Under the pieces are notes generated by a model that was not told where the DNA came from, made no database searches, and was given only the letters and a program-made list of their open reading frames with translations. Shown here piece after piece: positions 6,921-12,980 of a DNA stretch of 12,980 nt (position 1 is the stretch's first letter; every line of letters begins with the position of its first letter). The stretch lies in the NCBI GenBank assembly GCA_014382465.1, contig JACNJP010000240.1, positions 1 to 12,980 of the forward strand, read 5' to 3'. Made by a program: the position numbers and the translations under genes. This stretch comes from Planctomycetota bacterium. Lineage in GTDB: Bacteria > Planctomycetota > UBA1135.

Positions 6921-7945
6921 GCGGCTTCCTCCGGGCGCTCCGCGGCGAGCTCTACGCCCTGTTCCATCGCCGGAGCCTGCGCATCGGCCTGGTCCTGGTG
7001 GTCCTCGGGGTGCTCCTGCGCATGATGCTGGCCCGGCTGGCGGCCGGGGTCATCCCCGGCGGCGGCGCCGAGGCGGCCGCAAACTACTGGCCCCGCTTCG
7101 CCCAGGCGGCCGGCTTCGGACTCGGGCTGGCCGAGCTGGCGACCCTGGTCCTGGTCGGGGCAGCCCTGCCGCGGGAGATCGCCTCGGCCGCGGTGCGCGA
7201 CCCGATGACGCGAGGCATCTCCCGGGTCGGCTTCGTCCTCGCTCGCGGGCTGACCGCCCTGCTGTGCCCCTTCGTGCTCGGCGGCGCTGCGGTGCTCACC
7301 GCCGCCCTCGGCTGCGCCGTGCTCTACGACGGCGGCCATGTGGTCTCGGCCCCCTTCGTGATGAACCAGCAGCCGGAGGCCGAGGCCGCCTTCCACGACT
7401 GGCTGGCCGAGGAAGGGCTGCGGCCCGATCAGCTCGCCGCCTGGCTCTACATGGTGGAGGAGGACGGGCTGGAGGGAGCCGCCGCGGCCGCCGCGCTCGG
7501 CCTGCCGGCCTTCGAGCTGCCGGATGACTATTACTCCTTCATCCCGATCTTGGTCTTCCTCGAGGACGAGGTCGCCGACGGCATCCACGCGGCCTTGGCC
7601 CAGGCGCTGGCCCCGTTGACCGCCCTGGCCCTGTTCGCCTTCCTGCTGTCGATGCTGCTGCCCACGGGGGCTCTGGCGAGCGGCCTCGCCACCATGCTGG
7701 TGGTGCTGTTCAGCGTCTTCCTCGCGCCGGAGATGGGCGCCGGGGCGTCCTGGTTCTTCGCCGACTGGCTGCCCGGCATCGGCCACGACAGCGCCCTGAA
7801 GCTGGCCGAGCGCGTCGCCGAGGGCTACACCGACAGCGTGCCGCCGGACCCCGAGGTGCTGGCGGCCGGGGCCCGCGCCACCTGGATCCAGGCCGGCCTG
7901 TACTTCGCCGCCGCGACCGCCCTCTTCCCGCGTAAGAAACTATGA
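6917..7945 (+). CDS. ABC-2-type transporter permease
   Basis: This 342-residue inner-membrane protein has about six predicted helices: about 20-42, 65-88, 112-137, two between about 230 and 272, and one near 322-338. Between helices 3 and 4 lies a stretch of about 90 residues, rich in acidic residues and Ala, containing HDWLAEEG, MVEEDGLEG and ELPDDYYS. This arrangement, a six-helix protein with a larger domain between helices 3 and 4 and an adjacent ATPase, fits ABC-2-type half transporters; overall sequence similarity to named members is not obvious. The GTG at 6917 overlaps the ATPase stop (GTGA) and is preceded by a strong GGAGG-type site at 6908-6912. The frame stays open upstream as far as 5969, but that part is antisense-like noise over the ATPase gene. 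The short C-terminal tail RKKL is basic and presumably cytoplasmic. The stop overlaps the next ATG. Confidence 0.87.
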   Translation: MSGFLRALRGELYALFHRRSLRIGLVLVVLGVLLRMMLARLAAGVIPGGGAEAAANYWPRFAQAAGFGLGLAELATLVLVGAALPREIASAAVRDPMTRGISRVGFVLARGLTALLCPFVLGGAAVLTAALGCAVLYDGGHVVSAPFVMNQQPEAEAAFHDWLAEEGLRPDQLAAWLYMVEEDGLEGAAAAAALGLPAFELPDDYYSFIPILVFLEDEVADGIHAALAQALAPLTALALFAFLLSMLLPTGALASGLATMLVVLFSVFLAPEMGAGASWFFADWLPGIGHDSALKLAERVAEGYTDSVPPDPEVLAAGARATWIQAGLYFAAATALFPRKKL

Positions 7946-8886
7946 TGCCGCGCCTGTTCGCCGCCACCCTCGCCCTGCTGCCGCTCGCCGCCTGCGCCGT
8001 CCACCGGCCGCTTCCGCTCCCCAAAGGGCTGCTCGAGCTGGAAGGCGTGGTGGAGGAGGAGCCCGGCCGCCGCGGCTGGATCGGCGTCGAGGTGGCTCCC
8101 AACGAGTCCGACAGCCTCGAGGACCTCGAGATCCGTCCCGGCGTGCGCGTCACCGATGTCGCCGCCGGCTCGCCGGCGGAGCGCGCCGGCCTGCGCCTGG
8201 GCGACGTCCTCCTGGCCTTCGACGGCACCCGGGTCGACGACCCAGGGCGGCTGGAGTCGCTGCTGCGCGGCATCGACCGGCCGCGTCCGGTGGTGCTCAA
8301 GGTCGAGCGCGGGACCGCGGTCCTCGAGATCGAGGCCGAGGCCGAGGCCCGCTCGCCGCTGGGCCGGACGCGCACCCTCTACCACGTCGACCGCGCCCTG
8401 GTGCGCGCCGCGTTCCGGGACACGGTCGTCGACGGCGCCTTCCCCGAGATCGCCCGCATCGCCGCCGAGAGCCCGCTGCGGCAGGCCGGCGCCCGCGAAG
8501 GGGACCTCGTCCTCTCGTTCCAGGGCCGGGACCCCGGCTCCGCCGCCGAGCTGGTGCGCCGCTTCCGGCTCGAGCTCGAGCCAGGGCAGAAGGTGGAGCT
8601 GGTCCTCCGCCGGCCGGACGGGGAGGAGGACGCGGTCCGCTTCCGCGCCTGGAGCCCCGGCCGGGAGCTGATCTCGAGCCAGTTCTGGCCGCTGTGGGCC
8701 TGGCACCAGGATTCGGTGTCCCAGCGGGAGTCGCTCCTCATCGGCGACCTGATCCTGCTGTCCCTGTTCCGCAAGGAATCGGTCGGCGGCGAAACCGAAT
8801 ACTCGATCCTGTCCCTGATCTCCTGGAAGACCGGAGAGGCCCTGCTCGAGTCGACCATGCACGCCGACCGCGGAGGCGCCGAGTGA
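7942..8886 (+). CDS. Lipoprotein with two PDZ domains
   Basis: This 314-residue protein has a signal peptide ending in a lipobox (LAAC, lipidated Cys18). Ala at +2 would favour outer-membrane sorting under the E. coli rule. PDZ domain 1 spans about 45-130 (GWIGVEVAP, then GSPAERAGLRLGDVLLAFDG) and PDZ domain 2 about 160-240 (ESPLRQAGAREGDLVLSF). No peptidase domain is attached, unlike in DegP or CtpA. The C-terminal part, about 244-305, is rich in Trp, Leu and Ser, with FWPLWAWHQ and YSILSLISWKTGE. I do not recognise it; it may form beta-strands or pack against a membrane or partner. The start is ATG at 7942 (or the adjacent ATG at 7945), overlapping the permease stop in ATGA. The Shine-Dalgarno is weak, so translation is probably coupled. 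It may be a scaffold linking the ABC pump to the propeller proteins that follow; this role is inferred from context only. Confidence 0.87.
   Translation: MMPRLFAATLALLPLAACAVHRPLPLPKGLLELEGVVEEEPGRRGWIGVEVAPNESDSLEDLEIRPGVRVTDVAAGSPAERAGLRLGDVLLAFDGTRVDDPGRLESLLRGIDRPRPVVLKVERGTAVLEIEAEAEARSPLGRTRTLYHVDRALVRAAFRDTVVDGAFPEIARIAAESPLRQAGAREGDLVLSFQGRDPGSAAELVRRFRLELEPGQKVELVLRRPDGEEDAVRFRAWSPGRELISSQFWPLWAWHQDSVSQRESLLIGDLILLSLFRKESVGGETEYSILSLISWKTGEALLESTMHADRGGAE
8872..8876 (+). promoter_or_regulatory. Shine-Dalgarno that decides the first FG-GAP gene start
   Basis: GGAGG lies 6 bases upstream of the GTG at 8883, which overlaps the lipoprotein stop in GTGA. The frame is open further upstream to 8694, but only this start gives a protein that begins with a hydrophobic signal sequence and does not overlap the preceding gene. 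Confidence 0.6.
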
Positions 8887-10391
8887 TCCTGCTGCCGCTC
8901 CTGATCGCGGCGCTGCCGCAGGGGGTGCCGCACGTGCGCAGCCTGCTCCCGCTGGACGGCGAGCTGCTCTCGCTCGAGACCGCCGACGCCGACGGTGACG
9001 GCCGCCTCGACCTCTTCCTGGCGGTCCGGCGCGAGAACGGCGACCGGGTGATCCAGGTCCACCGGCTGCGCGAGGACGGCGCCCTGCCGACGCGTCCCGA
9101 TCACGAGGTCCAGGTCAAGTCCGACATCGTCTGCTGGGGAGTGGGGGAATTCATCGCCGCCGAGGCCGGCGCCGAGCTGCTCCTGACCACCCGCAACAGC
9201 GCCTTTGCCTTGTCGCCGCGGGCGGAGGGCTACCGGGGCATCCTCAAGCTCGGCAGCGGCGATTGGCTGCTCGATCTGCCCTCCCACCGCCAGCTGCCCG
9301 CCTGGCCGGCGATCGCCGACCTCGACGGCGACGGTCTCGACGAGGTCGTGCTGCCGACCTGGACCGGCTTCCGGATCCTGGCGGCCGACGGCGACGTCTT
9401 CGGCGACATCCCGCTGAGGCCGGCCTCCGGACGCCGTCCGGCGCTCGACCGGGCCTACAAAATCGGTCCGGTGACGGTCAGCGGCCAGCCCCTGTCCGAC
9501 CTGATGGTGCCGGACGAGGATCCTGGCGCCCTCGAGCCACCGCCTGCGGCCTACGCCTCCGAGGCGCTGCCGCTTCCCTGGCTGGCCGACAGCGACGGCG
9601 ACGGCCTGCTCGACCTGGTGTACGAGTGGCAAGGGGTGATCACCGTCCACCGTCAGCGGCCCGCGGGCGTCGTCCCGCGCTTCGAGCCGGCGCCGGACGT
9701 GGCGCTCCCGTACGAGGACGGCGGCGACTGGGAGGTCGCCTCGCTGGAGCTGGTGGACGCCGGCGGCGGCCCGGCGGTCGACCTGATGGTCACCCGGCGC
9801 GAGAAGGAGATCCGCCTCTCCGGCGACTGGCAGGTGCTGCTGTTCTTCGACCCCTTCCTGGGCCAGGGCAGCATGGCGCGGCCCGACAGCCTGGTGGCCA
9901 CCGAGGCCGGCCTGGTCGGCGTCCACCTGGCCGACGTCGCGCCGGTCGACGGCCGCCTCGACCTGATCCTGAGCTCGTGGACCCTGGACGTCGGCGTGAT
10001 CGGCGGCTCCAAGGTCGACATCGAGCACCAGGTGCTGGTCTATCCGGCCGGCGAGGACGGCCGCCACCCGCGCCGCCCCGAGCTCAAGTACCAGCGGGAG
10101 TACGACGCCGACGACTTCACCGCCTTCAGCCAGGTGCCCCCGGCGCCGGGGGACCTCGCCGGCGACGGCGGGGCGGACCTGCTCGAGGCCGATCCGCACG
10201 GGGTGCTGGAGTTCCGCGCCATCACCTTCCGGGACGGCAAGCTGCGGGTCTCCGAGCAGCCGGTGCGCCGGATCGAGGTCGAAGCCCTCAGCTCGCGGGT
10301 GCTGGTCACCGACCTCGACGGCGACGGCACCGGGGACCTGATGGTGCTGAAGAAGCAGGTGGTCGAGGTCTACGTGGCGAGGAGCCGCTGA
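8883..10391 (+). CDS. Exported FG-GAP/VCBS repeat beta-propeller protein 1
   Basis: This 502-residue protein starts with a short hydrophobic signal sequence (MILLPLLIAALPQG); the cleavage site is uncertain. Integrin-alpha-type FG-GAP repeats with calcium-binding DxDxDG loops start near residues 35 (DADGDGRLDLFL), 146 (DLDGDGLDEVVL), 236 (DSDGDGLLDLVY) and 477 (DLDGDGTGDLMVL). Degenerate copies lie near 291, 349 and 424. Seven copies, plus a possible decayed one near residue 90, would build a closed 7- or 8-bladed propeller. It has no enzyme domain, anchor or C-terminal sorting signal that I can see, so it is probably a free periplasmic or surface protein that binds a ligand or partner. It starts in a 4-base overlap with the lipoprotein gene and ends in a 1-base overlap (TGATG) with a second protein of the same architecture. 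Function is unknown. Confidence 0.88.
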   Translation: MILLPLLIAALPQGVPHVRSLLPLDGELLSLETADADGDGRLDLFLAVRRENGDRVIQVHRLREDGALPTRPDHEVQVKSDIVCWGVGEFIAAEAGAELLLTTRNSAFALSPRAEGYRGILKLGSGDWLLDLPSHRQLPAWPAIADLDGDGLDEVVLPTWTGFRILAADGDVFGDIPLRPASGRRPALDRAYKIGPVTVSGQPLSDLMVPDEDPGALEPPPAAYASEALPLPWLADSDGDGLLDLVYEWQGVITVHRQRPAGVVPRFEPAPDVALPYEDGGDWEVASLELVDAGGGPAVDLMVTRREKEIRLSGDWQVLLFFDPFLGQGSMARPDSLVATEAGLVGVHLADVAPVDGRLDLILSSWTLDVGVIGGSKVDIEHQVLVYPAGEDGRHPRRPELKYQREYDADDFTAFSQVPPAPGDLAGDGGADLLEADPHGVLEFRAITFRDGKLRVSEQPVRRIEVEALSSRVLVTDLDGDGTGDLMVLKKQVVEVYVARSR

Positions 10392-12016
10392 TGCGGGCGA
10401 GCCTCATCCTGCTGGCCACCTGCCTCCCGGCGGCCCTGCCGGCGCAGTCTGAGCAGCACCGGATCGTCGAGCCGGAGCCCGGGCACCTGGCCCTGTTCGA
10501 CATCGACGGCGACGCCGCAATCGACCTGGTCCAGATGGACGGCGCCGAGATGAGCTGGCGGAACGCCGCCGGGGAGCTCCAGCGCGCCAGCCTGCCCGGC
10601 GAGTCCTCTCTTTGGTCGGTGGCCGACGCCGACGGCGACGGCCGCGACGAGCTGCTGGTGATCGCCGACGGCGACTCCCTCCAGCGGCTGGTACACGACC
10701 AGGACGGCCTGCGCTGGGAGACCCTGCTGCCCGAGCTCGGCGCCCGCAACCGCATCCCGCGCGGCCACCGCCCGGCCGACCTGGTGCGCGACATCAACGG
10801 GGACGGCCGCGCCGACCTGGTGGTGCCGCTGGGCGACCGGGTGCGGCTCTGGTTCGGCAGCGGCGCCGGCTTCGTGGCCGGGCCGGAGCTGCGCATGAGC
10901 ACCTCCCTCGACCTCCAGGTGGGCGGCGGCGGCGGCCGCCGCGGGCTGCTCGGCAGGGTGTCCCGGACCCTGCGCATCCCGGCGCTGCGGATGCGCGCCC
11001 TCAGCGGCGACGGCCGCCCCGACCTGCTGCTCCAGGACGGCCCCGGCATCTTCCAGTACGTCGCCGGCGACGACGGCCTGCCGATGGAGCCGACCGCCGA
11101 GGTCGACCTGAGGCGCTTCGAGGAGCGGCTGCCGGCCCTGAGCTTCGACGCCGGCAACATCGCCGGCCTCGCCCGCCAGGGCGTCTGGGAGCAGTGGGCC
11201 GACCTCAACCTGGACGGCGCCGACGACCTCATCGTGCTGGCCGGCGGCACCGTGATCATCTACCTCGGCGGAGAGCACGGCCTGGACCTTCGCCGCCCGC
11301 GCGACCAGCTCCCGACCGCCGGCAACGTCCTCTACGCCTTCGCGGCGCTGGTGGACAACGACGACCTCCCCGACCTGGTGCTGCTGCGGGTCGAGGACGT
11401 GTCGCTGGCGCGGGCGCTGACCTGGGTGGTCTTCAGCTTCTCGGTGGACTTCGACCTGCTGGCCTACGAGGGCCTCGGCAACGGCCGCTTCAGCAAGCGG
11501 CCGATGCCGCAGAGCAAGACCCTGAAGGTGAAGTCGCCGTCGCTCCTGAACCTGTTCAAGGGCCGGGACGCCGCCGACGACCTGCGCCGGACCGTGGTCC
11601 GGCTGGGCGACCTGGACGGCGACGGCCTCCGGACCGACCTCGTGGTGCTGGACCCCGACGGCCGGCTGCGCTGCTGGCGCGACCTGGTGCGCGACCGCCG
11701 CGTGCTCGAGGAGGCCGGCAGCCGCTTCCTGCGCGACCTGCTCAAGCGCGACAAGACCCTCGACCTGGACGCCGACACCCTGGTGGGCTGGCTGCTCGGC
11801 CGCGCCTCGCTGCTGGTGCAGATGGCCGAGGCCAGGCCGCCCAGCTTCGTCCGCCCGGCGCCGGCCGGCTGGCTGCTGCCCCAGGCGATGGCGATCCGGG
11901 ACTTCGACGGCGACGGCGCCGAGGAGATCCTGGTGCTCCGGCGCCGCAAGCCGAGCGAGGAGGACGTCAGCAGCCGGCGGCTCGAGGGCTACATCTACGA
12001 CCCGGGCGGGGACTAG
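10391..12016 (+). CDS. Exported FG-GAP/VCBS repeat beta-propeller protein 2
   Basis: This 541-residue protein has a clear signal peptide (MRASLILLATCLPAALPAQ). Repeats with DxDGDG-type loops start near residues 37 (DIDGDAAIDLV), 79 (DADGDGRDELLVI), 134 (DINGDGRADLVV), 406 (DLDGDGLRTDLVVL) and 503 (DFDGDGAEEILVL). Weaker copies lie near 204 (LSGDGRPDLLL), 270 (DLNLDGADDLIVL) and 321 (DNDDLPDLVLL). That is eight copies with longer spacings after residue 321, where insertions seem to sit, including a basic stretch around LNLFKGRD. It shares its architecture with the preceding gene and a similar strand (VDFDLLAYEG here, VDIEHQVLVY there), suggesting old duplication. A good Shine-Dalgarno, GAGGAG at 10379-10384, lies 6 bases before the ATG. 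It is the last gene of the ABC operon. It could form a pair with propeller 1; there is no direct evidence for that. Confidence 0.88.
   Translation: MRASLILLATCLPAALPAQSEQHRIVEPEPGHLALFDIDGDAAIDLVQMDGAEMSWRNAAGELQRASLPGESSLWSVADADGDGRDELLVIADGDSLQRLVHDQDGLRWETLLPELGARNRIPRGHRPADLVRDINGDGRADLVVPLGDRVRLWFGSGAGFVAGPELRMSTSLDLQVGGGGGRRGLLGRVSRTLRIPALRMRALSGDGRPDLLLQDGPGIFQYVAGDDGLPMEPTAEVDLRRFEERLPALSFDAGNIAGLARQGVWEQWADLNLDGADDLIVLAGGTVIIYLGGEHGLDLRRPRDQLPTAGNVLYAFAALVDNDDLPDLVLLRVEDVSLARALTWVVFSFSVDFDLLAYEGLGNGRFSKRPMPQSKTLKVKSPSLLNLFKGRDAADDLRRTVVRLGDLDGDGLRTDLVVLDPDGRLRCWRDLVRDRRVLEEAGSRFLRDLLKRDKTLDLDADTLVGWLLGRASLLVQMAEARPPSFVRPAPAGWLLPQAMAIRDFDGDGAEEILVLRRRKPSEEDVSSRRLEGYIYDPGGD
12013..12016. 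other. CTAG palindrome holding the stop codons of both convergent genes
   Basis: Bases 12014-12016 are the TAG stop of the plus-strand FG-GAP gene. The reverse complement of 12013-12015 is the TAG stop of the minus-strand methyltransferase. The two genes therefore overlap by 4 bases tail to tail, leaving no room for a terminator between them. CTAG is generally under-represented in many bacterial genomes, so any change here would affect both stops. Confidence 0.85.
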
Positions 12017-12980
12017 TCCACTCGCAGCCACATGGCCTTGAGGTAGGCGCCCTCGGGGAAGTCCAGGCGCACCGGGTGGTCGGGGCCGGCGCCGGTGAGG
12101 CGCTCGAGGCGGAGGTTGCGGCCGGCACGCCGGGCGGCCTGGCGGACCCGCTCCTGGAAGTCGATCGGCGACAGCAGGCCTGAGCAGGAGCAGCTCAGCA
12201 GCAGGCCGCCCTCGCGCACCAGCGGGACCGCGAGCTTGTTGAGGTCGTGGTACTTGGCCGTGCCGTCCTCGACCTCGCGCCGGTTGGAGATGAACTTCGG
12301 CGGGTCGAGCACCACGACGTCGAACTGGCGCTGGTTGGCGCCGAGGGTCCGCAGGTAGGTGAAGGCGTCGGCCTGGGTGAAGCGCACCTGGCGCGCCTGG
12401 TTGAGGTTGGCGTTGCGCCGGGCGGTCAGGAGCGCGTCCTCGTCGAGGTCGATGGCGGTCACCGAGGCGGCGCCGCCGGCGGCCGCCGCCAGGGCGAAGC
12501 CGCCGGTGTAGCAGCAGACGTCGAGGACCTCGGCGCCGTCCAGGCTGGCGACCTGCTGGCGCAGGCGGGCGCGGTTCTCGCGCTGGTCGAGGAAGAAGCC
12601 GGTCTTGTGGCCGCGGCGCAGGTCGACCTCGAAGCGGACGCCGTTCTCCTCGACCTTCAGGACCTCCGGGCAGCCGTCGGAGAGCTCGCGAAACGGGGCC
12701 TCGCTCTCGGCGCGGGCCGCCGCCTGGTCGAGGCGGACCTGGTGGTGGCGGGTGCCGAGGACCTCGTGGAGCACCGGCAGCGCCAGGTGGGCCAGCGGCA
12801 CCGCGGCGGTCGAGTAGAGCTCCACCGACAGCAGCTCGCCGGAGCGGTCGACCACCATGGCCGGCAGGTCGTCGCCCTCGGCGTGGACCACCCGGCACAG
12901 GGGCTCGTCGAGGGCGGGCGAGTCGATGCGGCGCTGGGCGGCGGCCGCCGCCCGCCCCCGCCCCCAGTCCCCGTCCGGCG
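12013..12980 (-). CDS. rlmI: RlmI-type 23S rRNA (cytosine-C5) methyltransferase, 5' partial
   Basis: This is a class I S-adenosylmethionine methyltransferase of the RlmI/YccW group. In E. coli the enzyme makes m5C at position 1962 of 23S rRNA. The frame is open to the right edge of the window. The codons upstream of 12891 continue the family pattern (CRVVHAEGDDLPAMVVDRSG), so the GTG at 12891 is internal and the N-terminal PUA domain lies mostly outside the window. Numbering from that GTG, the visible motifs are RRGHKTGFFLDQREN (about 93-107), the SAM-binding VLDVCCYTGGFALA, an acidic AIDLDEDAL, the DPPKF motif near residues 196-200, and the SCSCS segment that carries the likely catalytic Cys. 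About 70-80 residues appear to be missing compared with the roughly 396-residue E. coli protein. It converges on the ABC operon, sharing a CTAG stop palindrome. Confidence 0.93.
   Translation of the reverse strand, partial: PDGDWGRGRAAAAAQRRIDSPALDEPLCRVVHAEGDDLPAMVVDRSGELLSVELYSTAAVPLAHLALPVLHEVLGTRHHQVRLDQAAARAESEAPFRELSDGCPEVLKVEENGVRFEVDLRRGHKTGFFLDQRENRARLRQQVASLDGAEVLDVCCYTGGFALAAAAGGAASVTAIDLDEDALLTARRNANLNQARQVRFTQADAFTYLRTLGANQRQFDVVVLDPPKFISNRREVEDGTAKYHDLNKLAVPLVREGGLLLSCSCSGLLSPIDFQERVRQAARRAGRNLRLERLTGAGPDHPVRLDFPEGAYLKAMWLRVD

Noticed and set aside
6095..7786. Minus-strand open frame of about 560 codons over the ABC genes
   Set aside because: It is antisense to unmistakable Walker motifs and membrane segments, with biased His/Gln/Gly composition and no family match I recognise.
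8379..10199. Long minus-strand open frame across the lipoprotein and first FG-GAP gene
   Set aside because: It lacks recognisable motifs and mirrors the codon pattern of the plus-strand genes.
8985..11920. Recurring near-identical GACxxCGACGGCGACGG DNA motifs as possible mobile or CRISPR-like repeats
   Set aside because: They are always in frame, irregularly spaced, and encode the DxDGDG loops of FG-GAP repeats, so they reflect protein repeats.
10370..12898. Very long minus-strand open frame (about 840 codons) across the second FG-GAP gene and the methyltransferase
   Set aside because: Its product is repetitive Arg/Pro/Gly/Val-rich sequence with no domain. It is antisense or out of frame to genes with clear motifs, as expected in GC-rich DNA.

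Overview
This is a GC-rich bacterial chromosomal window (GC-rich third codon positions, frequent GTG starts, almost no non-coding DNA). I see no tRNA, rRNA, CRISPR array, insertion sequence, attachment site or origin. The gene families point to a Gram-negative-type cell from a phylum such as Planctomycetota, with Acidobacteriota or Myxococcota as alternatives. They include a tricorn-like S41 protease, a duplicated DUF1579-like exported protein, FG-GAP/VCBS propellers, a lipobox protein, and an NfeD/QmcA pair. The phylum is an inference from gene content, not a measured placement.

Layout. (1) 1-2663, plus: the C-terminal part of a tricorn-like protease whose 5' end lies outside the window. (2) 2708-4242, plus: nfeD followed by a qmcA-like SPFH gene, a membrane-organising pair. 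(3) 4247-5947, minus: an exported protein with two DUF1579-like halves, then a HAD-superfamily hydrolase 3 bases downstream; this pair converges on qmcA with a 4-base gap. (4) 5994-12016, plus: five genes that overlap by 4, 4, 4 and 1 bases. They encode an ABC ATPase, an ABC-2-type permease, a PDZ lipoprotein, and two exported FG-GAP/VCBS propeller proteins. (5) 12013-12980, minus: the C-terminal part of an RlmI-type 23S rRNA methyltransferase. Its stop codon lies inside the same CTAG palindrome as the stop of the last FG-GAP gene.

The most interesting block is region 4. Translational coupling implies that an ATPase/permease pair, an envelope-anchored double-PDZ protein and two calcium-binding-type propellers are made together. 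I know of no named system with this composition. The closest analogy I can offer is an ABC pump working with a dedicated periplasmic repeat protein, as in NosDFY. The substrate cannot be read from the sequence. The remaining genes look like proteolysis, membrane-quality and RNA-modification housekeeping. No stretch longer than 300 bases lacks a gene; the longest gap between genes is 46 bases.
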